Below are positions 12,269 to 20,261 of a DNA stretch of 64,000 bases, piece after piece. Position 1 is the first letter of the stretch. Each line of letters opens with the position of its first letter. The stretch is from Actinotalea solisilvae. GTDB taxonomy: Bacteria > Actinomycetota > Actinomycetes > Actinomycetales > Cellulomonadaceae. The stretch is taken from assembly GCF_016464425.1 (NCBI RefSeq), contig NZ_JADDKQ010000017.1, positions 1 through 64,000 of the forward strand, in the 5' to 3' direction. The position numbers were made by a program, and so were the translations under genes. The notes beneath the pieces were generated by a model. It was given only the letters and a program-made list of their open reading frames with translations, ran no database searches and was not told where the DNA came from.

Positions 12269-12284
12269 TCGAACACCTGTTCGA
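12269..12284 (-). promoter_or_regulatory. LexA (SOS) box upstream of the 13E12 HNH gene
   Basis: The sequence TCGAACACCTGTTCGA is a perfect 16-bp inverted repeat and matches the actinobacterial/Gram-positive LexA consensus TCGAAC-N4-GTTCGA exactly. It lies just upstream of the ribosome-binding site of the HNH gene, where LexA binding would block transcription. The next gene on the other side, a LysE exporter, starts 240 bp away and is less likely to be the target. Confidence 0.85.
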
Positions 12285-12523
12285 ATGCTATCGCGGTGGC
12301 CTCGTCCCGACAATGCCTGCGCCGCGCTGTGGACAGGCTCCGCGCGGGGCGCCGTGCACCACCGCGGACCCGTCACGCGCCGTCGCGCGAACCCCTCGCC
12401 ACGCGCCGCACCGCGACCGCCCACGCCCCGCCCTCCGCCCCCGCCGCCGGCCCGCACGCCCGACCGGTGGATCGGACTTCCACCCGCACCCCGCCTCCGC
12501 CACGATGAGCACCGGAGGTGGCC

Positions 12524-13222
12524 GTGCTCGACGTCCAGACCCTGCTCGCGTTCTCCGCCGCGTCGGCGGCGCTCGTCGCCACGCCCGGACCCGCGGTGGG
12601 CGTCATCCTCGCGACCACCCTGCGCCGCGGCCGCCCCGCCGGCATGGCGTCGGTGCTCGGCGTGGTGACGGGCAACCTGGGGCACACGGTCGCCGCGGTC
12701 GTGGGCGTCTCCGCCCTCCTCGCGGCGAGCGCCACCGCGTTCACCGTGGTCAAGATCGCGGGCGCGGCCTGGCTCCTGTGGCTCGCCGTGCGCGCGCTGC
12801 GGGCCCGGACCCCCGGCACGTTCGCGAGCGCCGCGGCCGACGACGCCGCCGCACACGCCGCAGCCCCGGCGGCCGCCGAGCCCGACGGGACCACGACCAC
12901 CCCGCCCCGCGCTCCCGGCCTCCGGTCGGCCTACCGCGCCGCGGCCCTCGTCGGCCTGCTCAACCCCAAGGCGGCCCTCTTCTTCCTCGCCTTCCTCCCG
13001 CAGTTCGTCCGGCCCGGCGCCGGCCCGGTGTGGTCCCAGATGCTCCTGCTCGGCCTGGTCTTCACCGGCATCGCCGGCGTCGGGGACACGCTGTGGGTCC
13101 TCGGCGGGACGGCCGCGCGCCGCGCGCTCGGCCGCGTCCGCATGGTCGTGCTCGACCGCGTGTCCGCCGCCCTCTTCACCGCATTCGCCGCGCTGACGCT
13201 GGCCGTCCGCAGGCTCGCGTGA
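12524..13222 (+). CDS. LysE/RhtB family exporter
   Basis: This 232-residue inner-membrane protein should export amino acids or similar small molecules. The N-terminal FSAASAALVATPGPAVG and TTLRRGRPAGM are typical of LysE/RhtB proteins, and GLLNPKAALFFLAFLPQFV marks the second half. About six hydrophobic segments are visible, with a Ala/Pro-rich cytoplasmic linker near residues 105-130. GGAGG at 12514-12518 points to the GTG at 12524 as start, 5 bases downstream; a GTG at 12518 overlaps the Shine-Dalgarno and is unlikely. It overlaps the following lipoprotein gene by 4 bp. The substrate cannot be told from sequence. Confidence 0.9.
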   Translation: MLDVQTLLAFSAASAALVATPGPAVGVILATTLRRGRPAGMASVLGVVTGNLGHTVAAVVGVSALLAASATAFTVVKIAGAAWLLWLAVRALRARTPGTFASAAADDAAAHAAAPAAAEPDGTTTTPPRAPGLRSAYRAAALVGLLNPKAALFFLAFLPQFVRPGAGPVWSQMLLLGLVFTGIAGVGDTLWVLGGTAARRALGRVRMVVLDRVSAALFTAFAALTLAVRRLA

Positions 13223-14052
13223 GCCGCCCCGGCCGCGCGCCCACGGCCCGGCACCCCCGCGCGACCCTGCTCGCCGCGCTCCTCACCACCGCGCTCGCAG
13301 CCTGCTCGCCCGCGGCGGCGGGTCCGCCCCCGGCCACCGACCGCGCCGTCCCCCCGTCGACCGAGAGCCCCGCACCGGACCTCCCGCCCCTCGACGCGCG
13401 CTCGACGGCGGCGGACCTCCAGGCGCGCCTGACCCCGCTCAGCGGCACGGCGACGCTCCCGCTCGGCTCCGCGGTCACGGTCGAGGACCTCGGCGGCTCG
13501 ACGCGGACCACGATCACGGGCGACGTGCCCGACGGCGTCCTCGCGCTGGTCGCCGCGCCCGCGGGCGGGACGATCGAGGTGCTCGAGGACGGCTCGGCCG
13601 TCGTCCGCGACGCCGCCGGCACCGTGGTCGCGGGCCTCGCGGCGCCCACGCCCGCCCCGAGCCCGGACGGCGTCGTCGAGCCCGCGTCCGACGCCGTCCG
13701 CCTCGAGCAGGCCGCACCGGACCTCGTGCGCGTCGTCGGGCCGCCGCGCGGCGGCGCGCAGCTCTGGGCCTCGGACTCCCCCGTCGTCACGACCACGTGG
13801 ACCGAGCAGGAGGGCGGCCGGTCGCTCGCCGTCGCGCCGTCGGACTGGAGCCGGGTCGCCGGCCAGGCAGCGGCGGACCTCGTCTGGGCGCACCTCGCGC
13901 TGGTGGGCGAGGAGGCGACGTCGTCGTCGATGCACGACCAGCTCCTGTGCCACATGATCGGCGCGCCCGACAAGGAGACCTGGAACCTCGAGCCCTGGCG
14001 GCCCGACGTCGGCTTCATCGGCGTGCTCGCCGCGGCCTGCAACCCCGTCTGA
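13219..14052 (+). CDS. DUF2599 domain lipoprotein
   Basis: The 277-residue product has an N-terminal signal with the lipobox TALAAC, so it should be lipid-anchored on the outer face of the membrane. A long Pro/Ala/Asp-rich middle leads to a conserved C-terminal domain recognised as DUF2599: GGRSLAVAPSDWSR, SSMHDQLLCHMIG, KETWNLEPWRPDVG and a terminal AACNPV. Two cysteines in this domain probably form a disulfide. The GTG start overlaps the stop of the LysE gene (GTGA), which implies co-translation, but no functional link is known. The role of DUF2599 is unknown. Confidence 0.82.
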   Translation: MSRPGRAPTARHPRATLLAALLTTALAACSPAAAGPPPATDRAVPPSTESPAPDLPPLDARSTAADLQARLTPLSGTATLPLGSAVTVEDLGGSTRTTITGDVPDGVLALVAAPAGGTIEVLEDGSAVVRDAAGTVVAGLAAPTPAPSPDGVVEPASDAVRLEQAAPDLVRVVGPPRGGAQLWASDSPVVTTTWTEQEGGRSLAVAPSDWSRVAGQAAADLVWAHLALVGEEATSSSMHDQLLCHMIGAPDKETWNLEPWRPDVGFIGVLAAACNPV

Positions 14053-14108
14053 CGGCTCGCGGGGCGCCGCCCTCGCCCGTGTCGGCGGGGACCACCACAC
14101 TGGGGCCC

Positions 14109-15170
14109 ATGGACCTGCCGGTGCTGCCCCCCGTCGCCCCGATGCTCGCGAAGTCCGTCGACGAGATCCCACCCGACCAGCTCTACGAGCCCAAGTGGGA
14201 CGGGTTCCGCGCGATCGTCTTCCGCGACGGCGACGAGGTGGAGATCGGCAGTCGCAACACCAAGCCGATGACGCGGTACTTCCCCGAGGTCGTCGACGCG
14301 GTGCGCCGCGAGCTGCCCGAGCGGTGCGTGGTGGACGGCGAGATCGTCGTCGCCGACGCCGAGGGCGCGGGCCTCGACTTCGAGGCGCTGCTCCAGCGCA
14401 TCCACCCGGCCGACTCGCGCGTCCGCCTGCTCGCCGAGCAGACGCCCGCCGTCCTCGTGGTCTTCGACCTCCTCGCGCTCGGCGACGAGGACCTCACCGG
14501 CCGGCCGTTCGGCGAGCGCCGCGCGGCGCTGGAGAAGGCCGTCGCGGGCGGCGGCCCGGGCGTCTACCTCACGCGCGCGACGCGCGACGTCGAGGAGGCG
14601 CGCCGCTGGTTCGCCGAGTTCGAGGGCGCGGGGCTGGACGGCGTCGTCGCCAAGCGCCTCGACCAGCCGTACCAGGCCGACAAGCGCGTCATGGCCAAGA
14701 TCAAGCACGAGCGGACCGCGGACTGCGTCCTCGCTGGCTACCGCGTGCACAAGGCCGCGGACGACGCCGTCGGCTCGCTCCTGCTCGGGCTGTACGACGA
14801 CGACGGGACGCTCGCCTCCGTGGGCGTGACCAGCTCGTTCCCCATGGCGCGGCGGCGCGAGCTGTTCGCCGAGCTCCAGGAGCTCGTCACCGACGCCGCG
14901 GACCACCCGTGGACGGCGCAGGCGCAGGCGTCCGGGACGCGCACGCCGACGGAGGCGGCCGGCAGCCGGTGGAACTCCGGCAAGGACCTGTCCTTCGTGC
15001 CGCTGCGGCCCGAGCGCGTCGTCGAGGTGCGCTACGACCACATGGAGGGTGCGCGGTTCCGGCACACGACGCAGTTCGTCCGCTGGCGGCCGGACCGCGA
15101 GCCCGAGAGCTGCACGTACGCCCAGCTCGAGGTACCGGTGCGCTTCGCGCTCGCCGACGTGCTGGGCTGA
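14109..15170 (+). CDS. ATP-dependent DNA ligase (LigC-like)
   Basis: This 353-residue stand-alone ATP-dependent DNA ligase seals nicks through an enzyme-AMP intermediate. The adenylated lysine is in EPKWDGFRA near residue 30. Other ligase motifs are RYFPEV, VVDGEIVV, FDLLALG, GLDGVVAKR and KIKHERTADCVL. The C-terminal OB domain contains VGVTSSFPMARR and VVEVRYDHMEGARFRHTTQF. The size and lack of polymerase or nuclease domains fit actinobacterial LigC, an accessory repair ligase, and not full LigD. No ku gene is in the window. The ATG at 14109 is the natural start, just upstream of the ligase domain. Confidence 0.93.
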   Translation: MDLPVLPPVAPMLAKSVDEIPPDQLYEPKWDGFRAIVFRDGDEVEIGSRNTKPMTRYFPEVVDAVRRELPERCVVDGEIVVADAEGAGLDFEALLQRIHPADSRVRLLAEQTPAVLVVFDLLALGDEDLTGRPFGERRAALEKAVAGGGPGVYLTRATRDVEEARRWFAEFEGAGLDGVVAKRLDQPYQADKRVMAKIKHERTADCVLAGYRVHKAADDAVGSLLLGLYDDDGTLASVGVTSSFPMARRRELFAELQELVTDAADHPWTAQAQASGTRTPTEAAGSRWNSGKDLSFVPLRPERVVEVRYDHMEGARFRHTTQFVRWRPDREPESCTYAQLEVPVRFALADVLG

Positions 15171-15196
15171 CGTCGCCCGGCGCCCCGGGCCGCACC

Positions 15197-15214
15197 GGCG
15201 CGGGCATCCGCGCC
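15197..15214. terminator. Short hairpin between convergent genes
   Basis: GGCGCGG, a four-base loop GCAT and CCGCGCC form a perfect 7-bp stem in the 50-bp gap between the convergent ligase gene and the following lipoprotein gene. No U tract follows, which is usual in high-GC actinobacteria. A bidirectional terminator is plausible. Confidence 0.4.
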
Positions 15215-15220
15215 GCGCCG

Positions 15221-15904
15221 TCAGACCATCGCGAATGTGCCCACGAGCGTGCGGAGCTCGGCCAGGCCGGCGTCGCCCGCGGGGGCGGTGACCTCGACGA
15301 GGACGTAGGCGCCCGCCGCGGTCTGCAGGTGGACCTGCGCGCGCAGGATCTCGACGGTGGCGCCCTCGAACGCCGGCTCGGTGAGCAGGTCGACGCCCGC
15401 GAGCGTCGCGCCGGGCACGTCGAGGCGGAAGCCCTGCTGCCCGGTCATGTCGGCCCAGCCGCCCTTCCAGGTGCTCGCGCCCTGGAGCGCGCTGACCTCG
15501 AGCGTGCGGGTCACGACCGTCGCGCCGTCGGCGCTCACGGCGAGGGCCTCGGCGGCCGCCGCGGCGGGCGTGACCGGGTGCACGTACGTGCGGTAGTCCC
15601 AGCCCTCGGGCGACGTCATGCCGAGGTCCGTCCAGCCGGCGGGCACGGCGAGCTGGAGCGCGCCGACGGCCGTCGGGGTCCAGCCCTCGGGCACGCCCGC
15701 GACGACGCCGTCGAGCACCGGGAGGTCCGCGACGGTGGCGGGCGCCTGCACCGCGCTGGCCTCGACCTCGGGCTCACCGGCGGAGGCACCGAACGGCAGC
15801 GCCGAGCAGCCCGTGAGGGCGAGCGCCGCGGCGAGTCCGACCGCGACCGCCGTCGTGCGGGCGCGGTGCGCGCCCGGCGTCGCCCGCTGATCCCGTGCAC
15901 CCAT
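15221..15904 (-). CDS. Predicted lipoprotein, unknown function
   Basis: The 227-residue product has a twin-arginine-free basic N-terminus, a hydrophobic segment and the lipobox ALTGC near residue 33, so it is predicted to be an exported lipoprotein. The mature part contains PEGWTPTAVGALQLAVPAGW, a pattern resembling small actinobacterial lipoproteins that begin with a PsbP/LpqN-like sandwich, but I could not place it in a family. It is transcribed convergently with the ligase and divergently from the phosphotransferase gene. Confidence 0.75.
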   Translation of the reverse strand: MGARDQRATPGAHRARTTAVAVGLAAALALTGCSALPFGASAGEPEVEASAVQAPATVADLPVLDGVVAGVPEGWTPTAVGALQLAVPAGWTDLGMTSPEGWDYRTYVHPVTPAAAAAEALAVSADGATVVTRTLEVSALQGASTWKGGWADMTGQQGFRLDVPGATLAGVDLLTEPAFEGATVEILRAQVHLQTAAGAYVLVEVTAPAGDAGLAELRTLVGTFAMV

Positions 15905-16015
15905 GCGTCCAGCCCCCTCGTCCGGCGAGTCTCGCCCCGTTCTCCATCGGCCGTCCGGCGGCGCGCTTGAGCCCGTCGATCATGTGGTGTGCGCCACGAG
16001 CGGCAGGATAGGGCC

Positions 16016-16783
16016 GTGCACCCGCCCGACGAGGTCCCGCTCACCGGCGGCAACGTGGCCGAGGGCGTCGTGCGCGTCGGCTCGACCGTGCGCAAGCCCG
16101 GCGGCCCCCAGACGCCGGCGGTGCACGCGCTGCTCGAGCACCTGCACGACGTCGGCTACCCGCACGCGCCGCGGAGCCACGGGGTCGACGAGCGTGGTCG
16201 GCACGTCCTGGAGCACGTGCCCGGCGCACCCGCCCACCCCGCGCCCGCGGGCGCGCCGCCGCTCGACGCCGCCGTGGTCGGCCGCCTGCTGCGCGACCTG
16301 CACGACGCCCTCGACGGGTGGGCGCCGCCCGCGGGTGCGCAGTGGGTCTGCGCCATCCCGACCGACGGCGACGACCTCGTGGTCCACAACGACGTCGCGC
16401 CGTGGAACCTCGTCGTGCGTCCCGACGGCGGCCTCGTCCTCATCGACTGGGACGGCTGCGCGCCCGGCACCCGCACGTGGGACCTCGCCTACCTCGCGCA
16501 CGGCCTCGTGCCCCTCGCGCCGGGCGTGGCGTGGGACGACGTCGCCCCGCGCCTGGCCGCGCTCGCCGACGGGTACGGGCTGGACGACGACGGCCGCGAC
16601 CGCCTCGCACGCAGCCTCGCCCCGCGGACGTGGTCGATGCACACGCTCCTCGAGCACGGTCACCGGACCGGCGAGCAGCCGTGGTCCCGCCTGTGGGACG
16701 AGGGGCACGGCGAGGTGTGGGCGCGCGACGCGGCGTGGGTCGAGCGGCACGCCGACGCGCTGCGCGCGGTGCTCCTGCCCTGA
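16016..16783 (+). CDS. APH-family phosphotransferase
   Basis: This 255-residue protein has the aminoglycoside phosphotransferase/choline kinase fold. The catalytic loop is VVHNDVAPWNLVV (HxDxxxxN) near residue 123 and the metal-binding segment is LIDWDG about 20 residues later. The N-terminal ATP-binding part is short: VVRVGSTVRKPGG carries the likely lysine. The GTG at 16016 follows AGGA at a workable distance. Such proteins are common in actinobacteria and usually do not confer drug resistance; the substrate cannot be predicted. Its last 21 bases are repeated just after the stop, at 16802-16822. Confidence 0.85.
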   Translation: MHPPDEVPLTGGNVAEGVVRVGSTVRKPGGPQTPAVHALLEHLHDVGYPHAPRSHGVDERGRHVLEHVPGAPAHPAPAGAPPLDAAVVGRLLRDLHDALDGWAPPAGAQWVCAIPTDGDDLVVHNDVAPWNLVVRPDGGLVLIDWDGCAPGTRTWDLAYLAHGLVPLAPGVAWDDVAPRLAALADGYGLDDDGRDRLARSLAPRTWSMHTLLEHGHRTGEQPWSRLWDEGHGEVWARDAAWVERHADALRAVLLP

Positions 16784-16822
16784 GCGGGCCCTGCCCCACC
16801 TCGCTGCGCGCGGTGCTCCTGC
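16758..16822 (+). repeat. 21-bp direct repeat spanning the phosphotransferase 3' end
   Basis: A 21-bp sequence beginning CGCTGCGCGCGG occurs at 16758-16778, in the last codons of the phosphotransferase gene, and again identically at 16802-16822 in the downstream spacer. The second copy keeps the reading LRAVLL in another frame. This looks like a small local duplication of the gene tail. Confidence 0.7.
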
Positions 16823-16858
16823 GGTGAGCCCACCCGCCCGACCTCGGTGCGCGCCACG

Positions 16859-17797
16859 TCAGCCCGCGCGCACGCGCTCGCGGTGCTGCTGCGGGCTCAT
16901 CCCCCGTACGCGCTTGAACGCCGCGCTCAGCGCGAAGGGCGTCGCGTAGCCGACCTGGCGCGCGACCGCGCCGACCGTCGCGTCGGGCTGCGCTAGCAGG
17001 TCGGCGGCGAGCGCGAGCCGCCACCCGGTGAGGAAGGTCATCGGCGGCTCGCCGACGAGCTCGGTGAACCGCCGCGAGAACGCCGCGCGCGACGTGCCGG
17101 TGGTCGCGGCGAGGCGCTCGACCGTCCAGGGCTCGGCGGGGCTGTGGTGGAGCGTCCGCAGGGCCGGCCCGACGACCGGGTCGCCCCACGCGCGGTACCA
17201 GGCGGGCGCCTCGCCGTCGGGTCGCGCGAACCACTGCCGGAGCACGGTGATGAGCAGGAGGTCGAGCAGCCGGTCCAGCACGGCCTCCTGGCCGGGCTCG
17301 TCGCGGACGACCTCCTCGGCGAGCATGGGGACGAGCGCCCCCGCGGTCGTGCCGCCCACCACGACCGCGGGCGGGAGCGCACGGAGCAGTCGGGCGCCGA
17401 CCTCGCCCGCGAGCTCGTAGGTGCCCACGAGCAGGACCGTCGAGCCGTCCGGGTCGTTGCCCCAGGTCCGCACGCCGTGGTGCCACGCGTCGGCCAGGGG
17501 CGTGCCGTCCGGCGTCGTGCAGCGCTGCCCCGGGTGGACCACGGCCTGCGGCGCCGTGCCGGCGTCGTCGCACATCGTGTAGGGCTCGGGCCCGCGCAGG
17601 ACGGCGACGTCGCCCGGGGTCAGGTGCACGGGCGGCCCGTCGGTGGGCCGCAGCTCCGCATTCCCGGCGACCTGGGCGACCACCGTGAGCGGGGCTCGGT
17701 CCTGGACGCGCAGCGACCACGGCGGCTCCATGACGCAGCGCAGCAGGAACGCCTCTCGGGCGCGCGGGCCGTCGAGCAGACCGGTCAGGGCGTCCAC
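16859..17797 (-). CDS. AraC-family regulator with cupin N-terminal domain
   Basis: The 312-residue protein has an N-terminal cupin sensor (about 1-190, including VHLTPGDVAVLRGPEPYTM) and two C-terminal helix-turn-helix motifs, LAATTGTSRAAFSRRFTELV and VGAVARQVGYATPFALSAAF, before the typical GMSPQQHR end. The GTG start is preceded by GGAGGT. It is divergent from the NmrA-like/DUF1772 pair with 108 bp between, an arrangement common for an AraC regulator controlling its neighbour. The intergenic space holds nested inverted repeats suitable as operators. The inducer is unknown. Confidence 0.93.
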   Translation of the reverse strand: MDALTGLLDGPRAREAFLLRCVMEPPWSLRVQDRAPLTVVAQVAGNAELRPTDGPPVHLTPGDVAVLRGPEPYTMCDDAGTAPQAVVHPGQRCTTPDGTPLADAWHHGVRTWGNDPDGSTVLLVGTYELAGEVGARLLRALPPAVVVGGTTAGALVPMLAEEVVRDEPGQEAVLDRLLDLLLITVLRQWFARPDGEAPAWYRAWGDPVVGPALRTLHHSPAEPWTVERLAATTGTSRAAFSRRFTELVGEPPMTFLTGWRLALAADLLAQPDATVGAVARQVGYATPFALSAAFKRVRGMSPQQHRERVRAG

Positions 17798-17836
17798 GGC
17801 ACCTCCGGGTGAGACGGTCGCAGGTCCCCCGACCGT

Positions 17837-17880
17837 AGACGATCGGACATGCGGACGAGCCGATCAGCCATGGATCGTCT
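17837..17880. promoter_or_regulatory. Nested inverted repeats in the AraC/NmrA divergent promoter
   Basis: AGACGATC at 17837-17844 is the exact reverse complement of GATCGTCT at 17873-17880. Inside this pair GATCGG at 17841-17846 mirrors CCGATC at 17860-17865. The block fills the space between the two divergent starts and is a good candidate for the AraC operator. Confidence 0.5.
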
Positions 17881-17905
17881 CGTGGAGTGACGGTTGGCTC
17901 GCTGC

Positions 17906-18823
17906 ATGACCACCACACCGACCTCCGCCCTCCCGTCCCCCGCACCGACGCCCGACCCCCCACGCGCCGACGTGGCGTCCGTCCTCCTCACCGTCGGCAC
18001 CGGCAAGACCGGCCGTCGCGTGGCCGCACGCCTCGAGGCGCTCGGCGTGCACGTCCGCAGCGGCTCGCGTTCGGGACCGCCCGCCGCGGCGCCGCCGTCC
18101 GGGTCGGGCGCCGCCGTCCGGTTCGACTGGACCGACCGCACGACGTGGGCGCCGGCGCTCGCGGGCGTCGACGCCGCCTACCTGTGCTTCGTGCCCGACC
18201 TCGCGGTCGACGGCGCGCCCGAGGCCGTGGCCGCGTTCGCCGACGAGGCCGTCCGCGCGGGCGTGCGGCGGGTCGTCCTGCTCTCGGGCCGCGGCGAGCC
18301 CGAGGCCCAGCGCGCCGAGCTCGAGGTCCGGCGGGACGGCCTGGCGTGGACCGTCGTCCGCTGCGCGTGGTTCGCGCAGAACCTCAGCGAGGGGTTCCTG
18401 GTCGACGCCGTCCGCGCCGGCGAGCTCGCGCTTCCCGTCACGACCGTCCGCGAGCCCTGGGTCGACCTCGAGGACGTCGCCGACGTCGTCGTCGCCGCGC
18501 TCACCGGACCGGACCACGCGGGCCGCACCTACGACGTGACGGGGCCGCGGCTCGTGACCTTCCCCGAGCTCATGGCCGAGGTCTCGCGCGGCCTCGGGCG
18601 CGAGGTCGGCTTCCGCACCTGCACCCTCGGCGAGCTACAGGCGGGGCTGCGGCCGTACGGCGACGACGTCGTGGACCTGCTCACGTACCTGGTGACGGAG
18701 GTGCTGGACGGCCGCAACGAGCGCCTCGGCCACGGCGTCCGGCGCGCGCTGGGTCGTGAGCCCCGCCACGTCGCGGACTACGTCGCGGCCACCGCCCCGA
18801 CGGGCGTGTGGGACGTCCGGTGA
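17906..18823 (+). CDS. NmrA-like NAD(P)-binding protein
   Basis: This 305-residue protein is an atypical short-chain dehydrogenase of the NmrA/NAD(P)H-binding family. The Rossmann motif is slightly altered, VGTGKTGRRVAARL, with GTGKTG in place of GATGxxG. RRVVLLSGRG, TVVRCAWFAQN and the family-typical PWVDLEDVADVVVAAL and YDVTGPRLVTF follow. The usual catalytic Tyr-x-x-x-Lys pair of classical SDRs is not seen, so it may act as a sensor or an isomerase-type enzyme. The ATG was chosen; a TTG at 17894 with GGAG 6 bases upstream is a credible alternative adding four residues. It is coupled to the DUF1772 gene by a GTGA overlap. Confidence 0.85.
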   Translation: MTTTPTSALPSPAPTPDPPRADVASVLLTVGTGKTGRRVAARLEALGVHVRSGSRSGPPAAAPPSGSGAAVRFDWTDRTTWAPALAGVDAAYLCFVPDLAVDGAPEAVAAFADEAVRAGVRRVVLLSGRGEPEAQRAELEVRRDGLAWTVVRCAWFAQNLSEGFLVDAVRAGELALPVTTVREPWVDLEDVADVVVAALTGPDHAGRTYDVTGPRLVTFPELMAEVSRGLGREVGFRTCTLGELQAGLRPYGDDVVDLLTYLVTEVLDGRNERLGHGVRRALGREPRHVADYVAATAPTGVWDVR

Positions 18824-19323
18824 GCGGGGCGTCCACCGTGGCCGGCGCGACGGGCGTGGCCGGGACGGCCGACGTCGCGCTCCTCGCCACCGCGCTCGCC
18901 TGCGCGCTCGTCGGGGGCGTGCTCTACGCGTTCTCGGCGTTCGTCATGCGCGGGCTCGGCTCGCTGCCGCCGGCGGGCGGGCTCGCGGCGATGCAGGCGA
19001 TCAACCGCGCCGCGCTCCGGGTGCCCGTCATCGGCCCGCTCCTGGTCACCGCGCTCGCCTGCGTGGGCGTCGCCGTCGCGGGCCTCCGCGGCGGCGAGCC
19101 GTGGGCCGTCGCCGGCGCGGCGCTCTTCGTCGTCGGCACGGTCGGTGTCACGGGAGCGGCGAACGTCCCGCGCAACGAGGCGCTCGCCGTCGTGGACGCC
19201 GCCGACCCGGCGGCGGCCGCGCGCTGGGCCGTGTACCTGCGCGAGTGGGTGGCGTGGAACCACGTGCGCACGGTGGCGGCGCTGGGCGCCGCGGTCTCGC
19301 TGGTGGGTGCCGCGGTCGCGTGA
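18820..19323 (+). CDS. DUF1772 (anthrone oxygenase-like) membrane protein
   Basis: The 167-residue product has four hydrophobic segments and the DUF1772 signature NVPRNEAL near residue 117, followed by WAVYLREWVAWNHVRT. DUF1772 proteins are related to anthrone oxygenase and are frequently encoded beside NmrA-like reductases. The GTG start overlaps the upstream stop by 4 bp, so the two are co-translated. The substrate is unknown. Confidence 0.87.
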   Translation: MSGASTVAGATGVAGTADVALLATALACALVGGVLYAFSAFVMRGLGSLPPAGGLAAMQAINRAALRVPVIGPLLVTALACVGVAVAGLRGGEPWAVAGAALFVVGTVGVTGAANVPRNEALAVVDAADPAAAARWAVYLREWVAWNHVRTVAALGAAVSLVGAAVA

Positions 19324-19375
19324 CGCGGCACGCGCCGCTCCTGCCGCGTGGCGCCGGGTGTGGTCTGCTGCACGG

Positions 19376-20221
19376 ATGGACTCCTTCACGCGTGCGGGCC
19401 TGACGTTCGACGTCGTCGACCACGCGCCCGCGGGCACCGCAGGGCAGGACGCGGCCGACGCGCCGACCGTCGTCGCCCTGCACGGCTTCCCGCAGAGCGC
19501 GTCGGTGTTCGACGCGGTGGCGGGGCGGCTCACCGCCGCGGGCGTGCGGGTCCTCGCACCGGACCAGCGCGGCTACTCGCCGAGGGCGCGACCCCCGGGC
19601 CGGCGTCCGTACGTCGTGCCCGAGCTCGTGGCCGACGTCGTGGCCCTGCTGGACGCGGCCGGCGTCGAGCGCGCGCACCTCGTCGGGCACGACTGGGGCG
19701 GGACCGTCGCGTGGACGTTCGCGGGACGGCACCCCGACCGGACGCTCTCGGTCACCTCGCTGACGACCCCGCACCCGGCGGCGATGGCGGCCGCGCTGCG
19801 TCGCCCGGCCCAGGCGCGGCGCTCGTCGTACATGCTCGCGTTCCAGGTGCCTCGGCTGCCCGAGGCGCGGCTGCTCGCCCGGGGCGGCGCACGCCTGCGC
19901 CGCTCGCTCGAGCGCGCGGGCCTCGCCCCCGACGACGCGCAGCGCTGGACCACCCGGATGCTCGAGCCGGGCGCACTGACCGCCGGCCTGGCCTGGTACC
20001 GGGCGATCCCGCTCGCGCGCGGCCGTGGCGCCGGCCGCACGCGCGTGCCGACGACCTTCGTCACGGGCCGCCGGGACCCGTTCGTCGCGCACGACGCGGC
20101 GGAGCGGACCGCGGGCTTCGTCCTCGGTCCCTACCGCCACGTCGAGCTCGACGCGGACCACTGGCTCCCCGAGCACCGCCCCGACGACGTCGCCGCCGCC
20201 GTCCTCGCGCACCTGCGCTGA
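19376..20221 (+). CDS. Alpha/beta hydrolase, epoxide hydrolase-like
   Basis: The 281-residue protein is an alpha/beta hydrolase. HGFPQSA forms the oxyanion region, DQRGYSPRARPPGRRPY the cap entry, and VGHDWGGTVAW the nucleophile elbow with an aspartate nucleophile, as in epoxide hydrolases and haloalkane dehalogenases. The acid is probably in TGRRDPFV and the histidine in DADHWLPEH. It follows the DUF1772 gene on the same strand after 52 bp. The natural substrate cannot be decided from sequence. Confidence 0.88.
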   Translation: MDSFTRAGLTFDVVDHAPAGTAGQDAADAPTVVALHGFPQSASVFDAVAGRLTAAGVRVLAPDQRGYSPRARPPGRRPYVVPELVADVVALLDAAGVERAHLVGHDWGGTVAWTFAGRHPDRTLSVTSLTTPHPAAMAAALRRPAQARRSSYMLAFQVPRLPEARLLARGGARLRRSLERAGLAPDDAQRWTTRMLEPGALTAGLAWYRAIPLARGRGAGRTRVPTTFVTGRRDPFVAHDAAERTAGFVLGPYRHVELDADHWLPEHRPDDVAAAVLAHLR

Positions 20222-20261
20222 GCCGCGCCGGGATCCGGCCCGGCACCGCCGCGCCCGCCCG

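Noticed and set aside
10812-12284. Prophage or integrative element at the first 13E12 gene
   Set aside because: 13E12 genes can serve as phage attachment sites in mycobacteria, but no integrase, excisionase, structural gene or flanking att duplication was seen.
16016-16783. Aminoglycoside resistance gene
   Set aside because: The catalytic loop is that of the broad APH/choline kinase superfamily. Nothing specific to a known resistance enzyme is visible.
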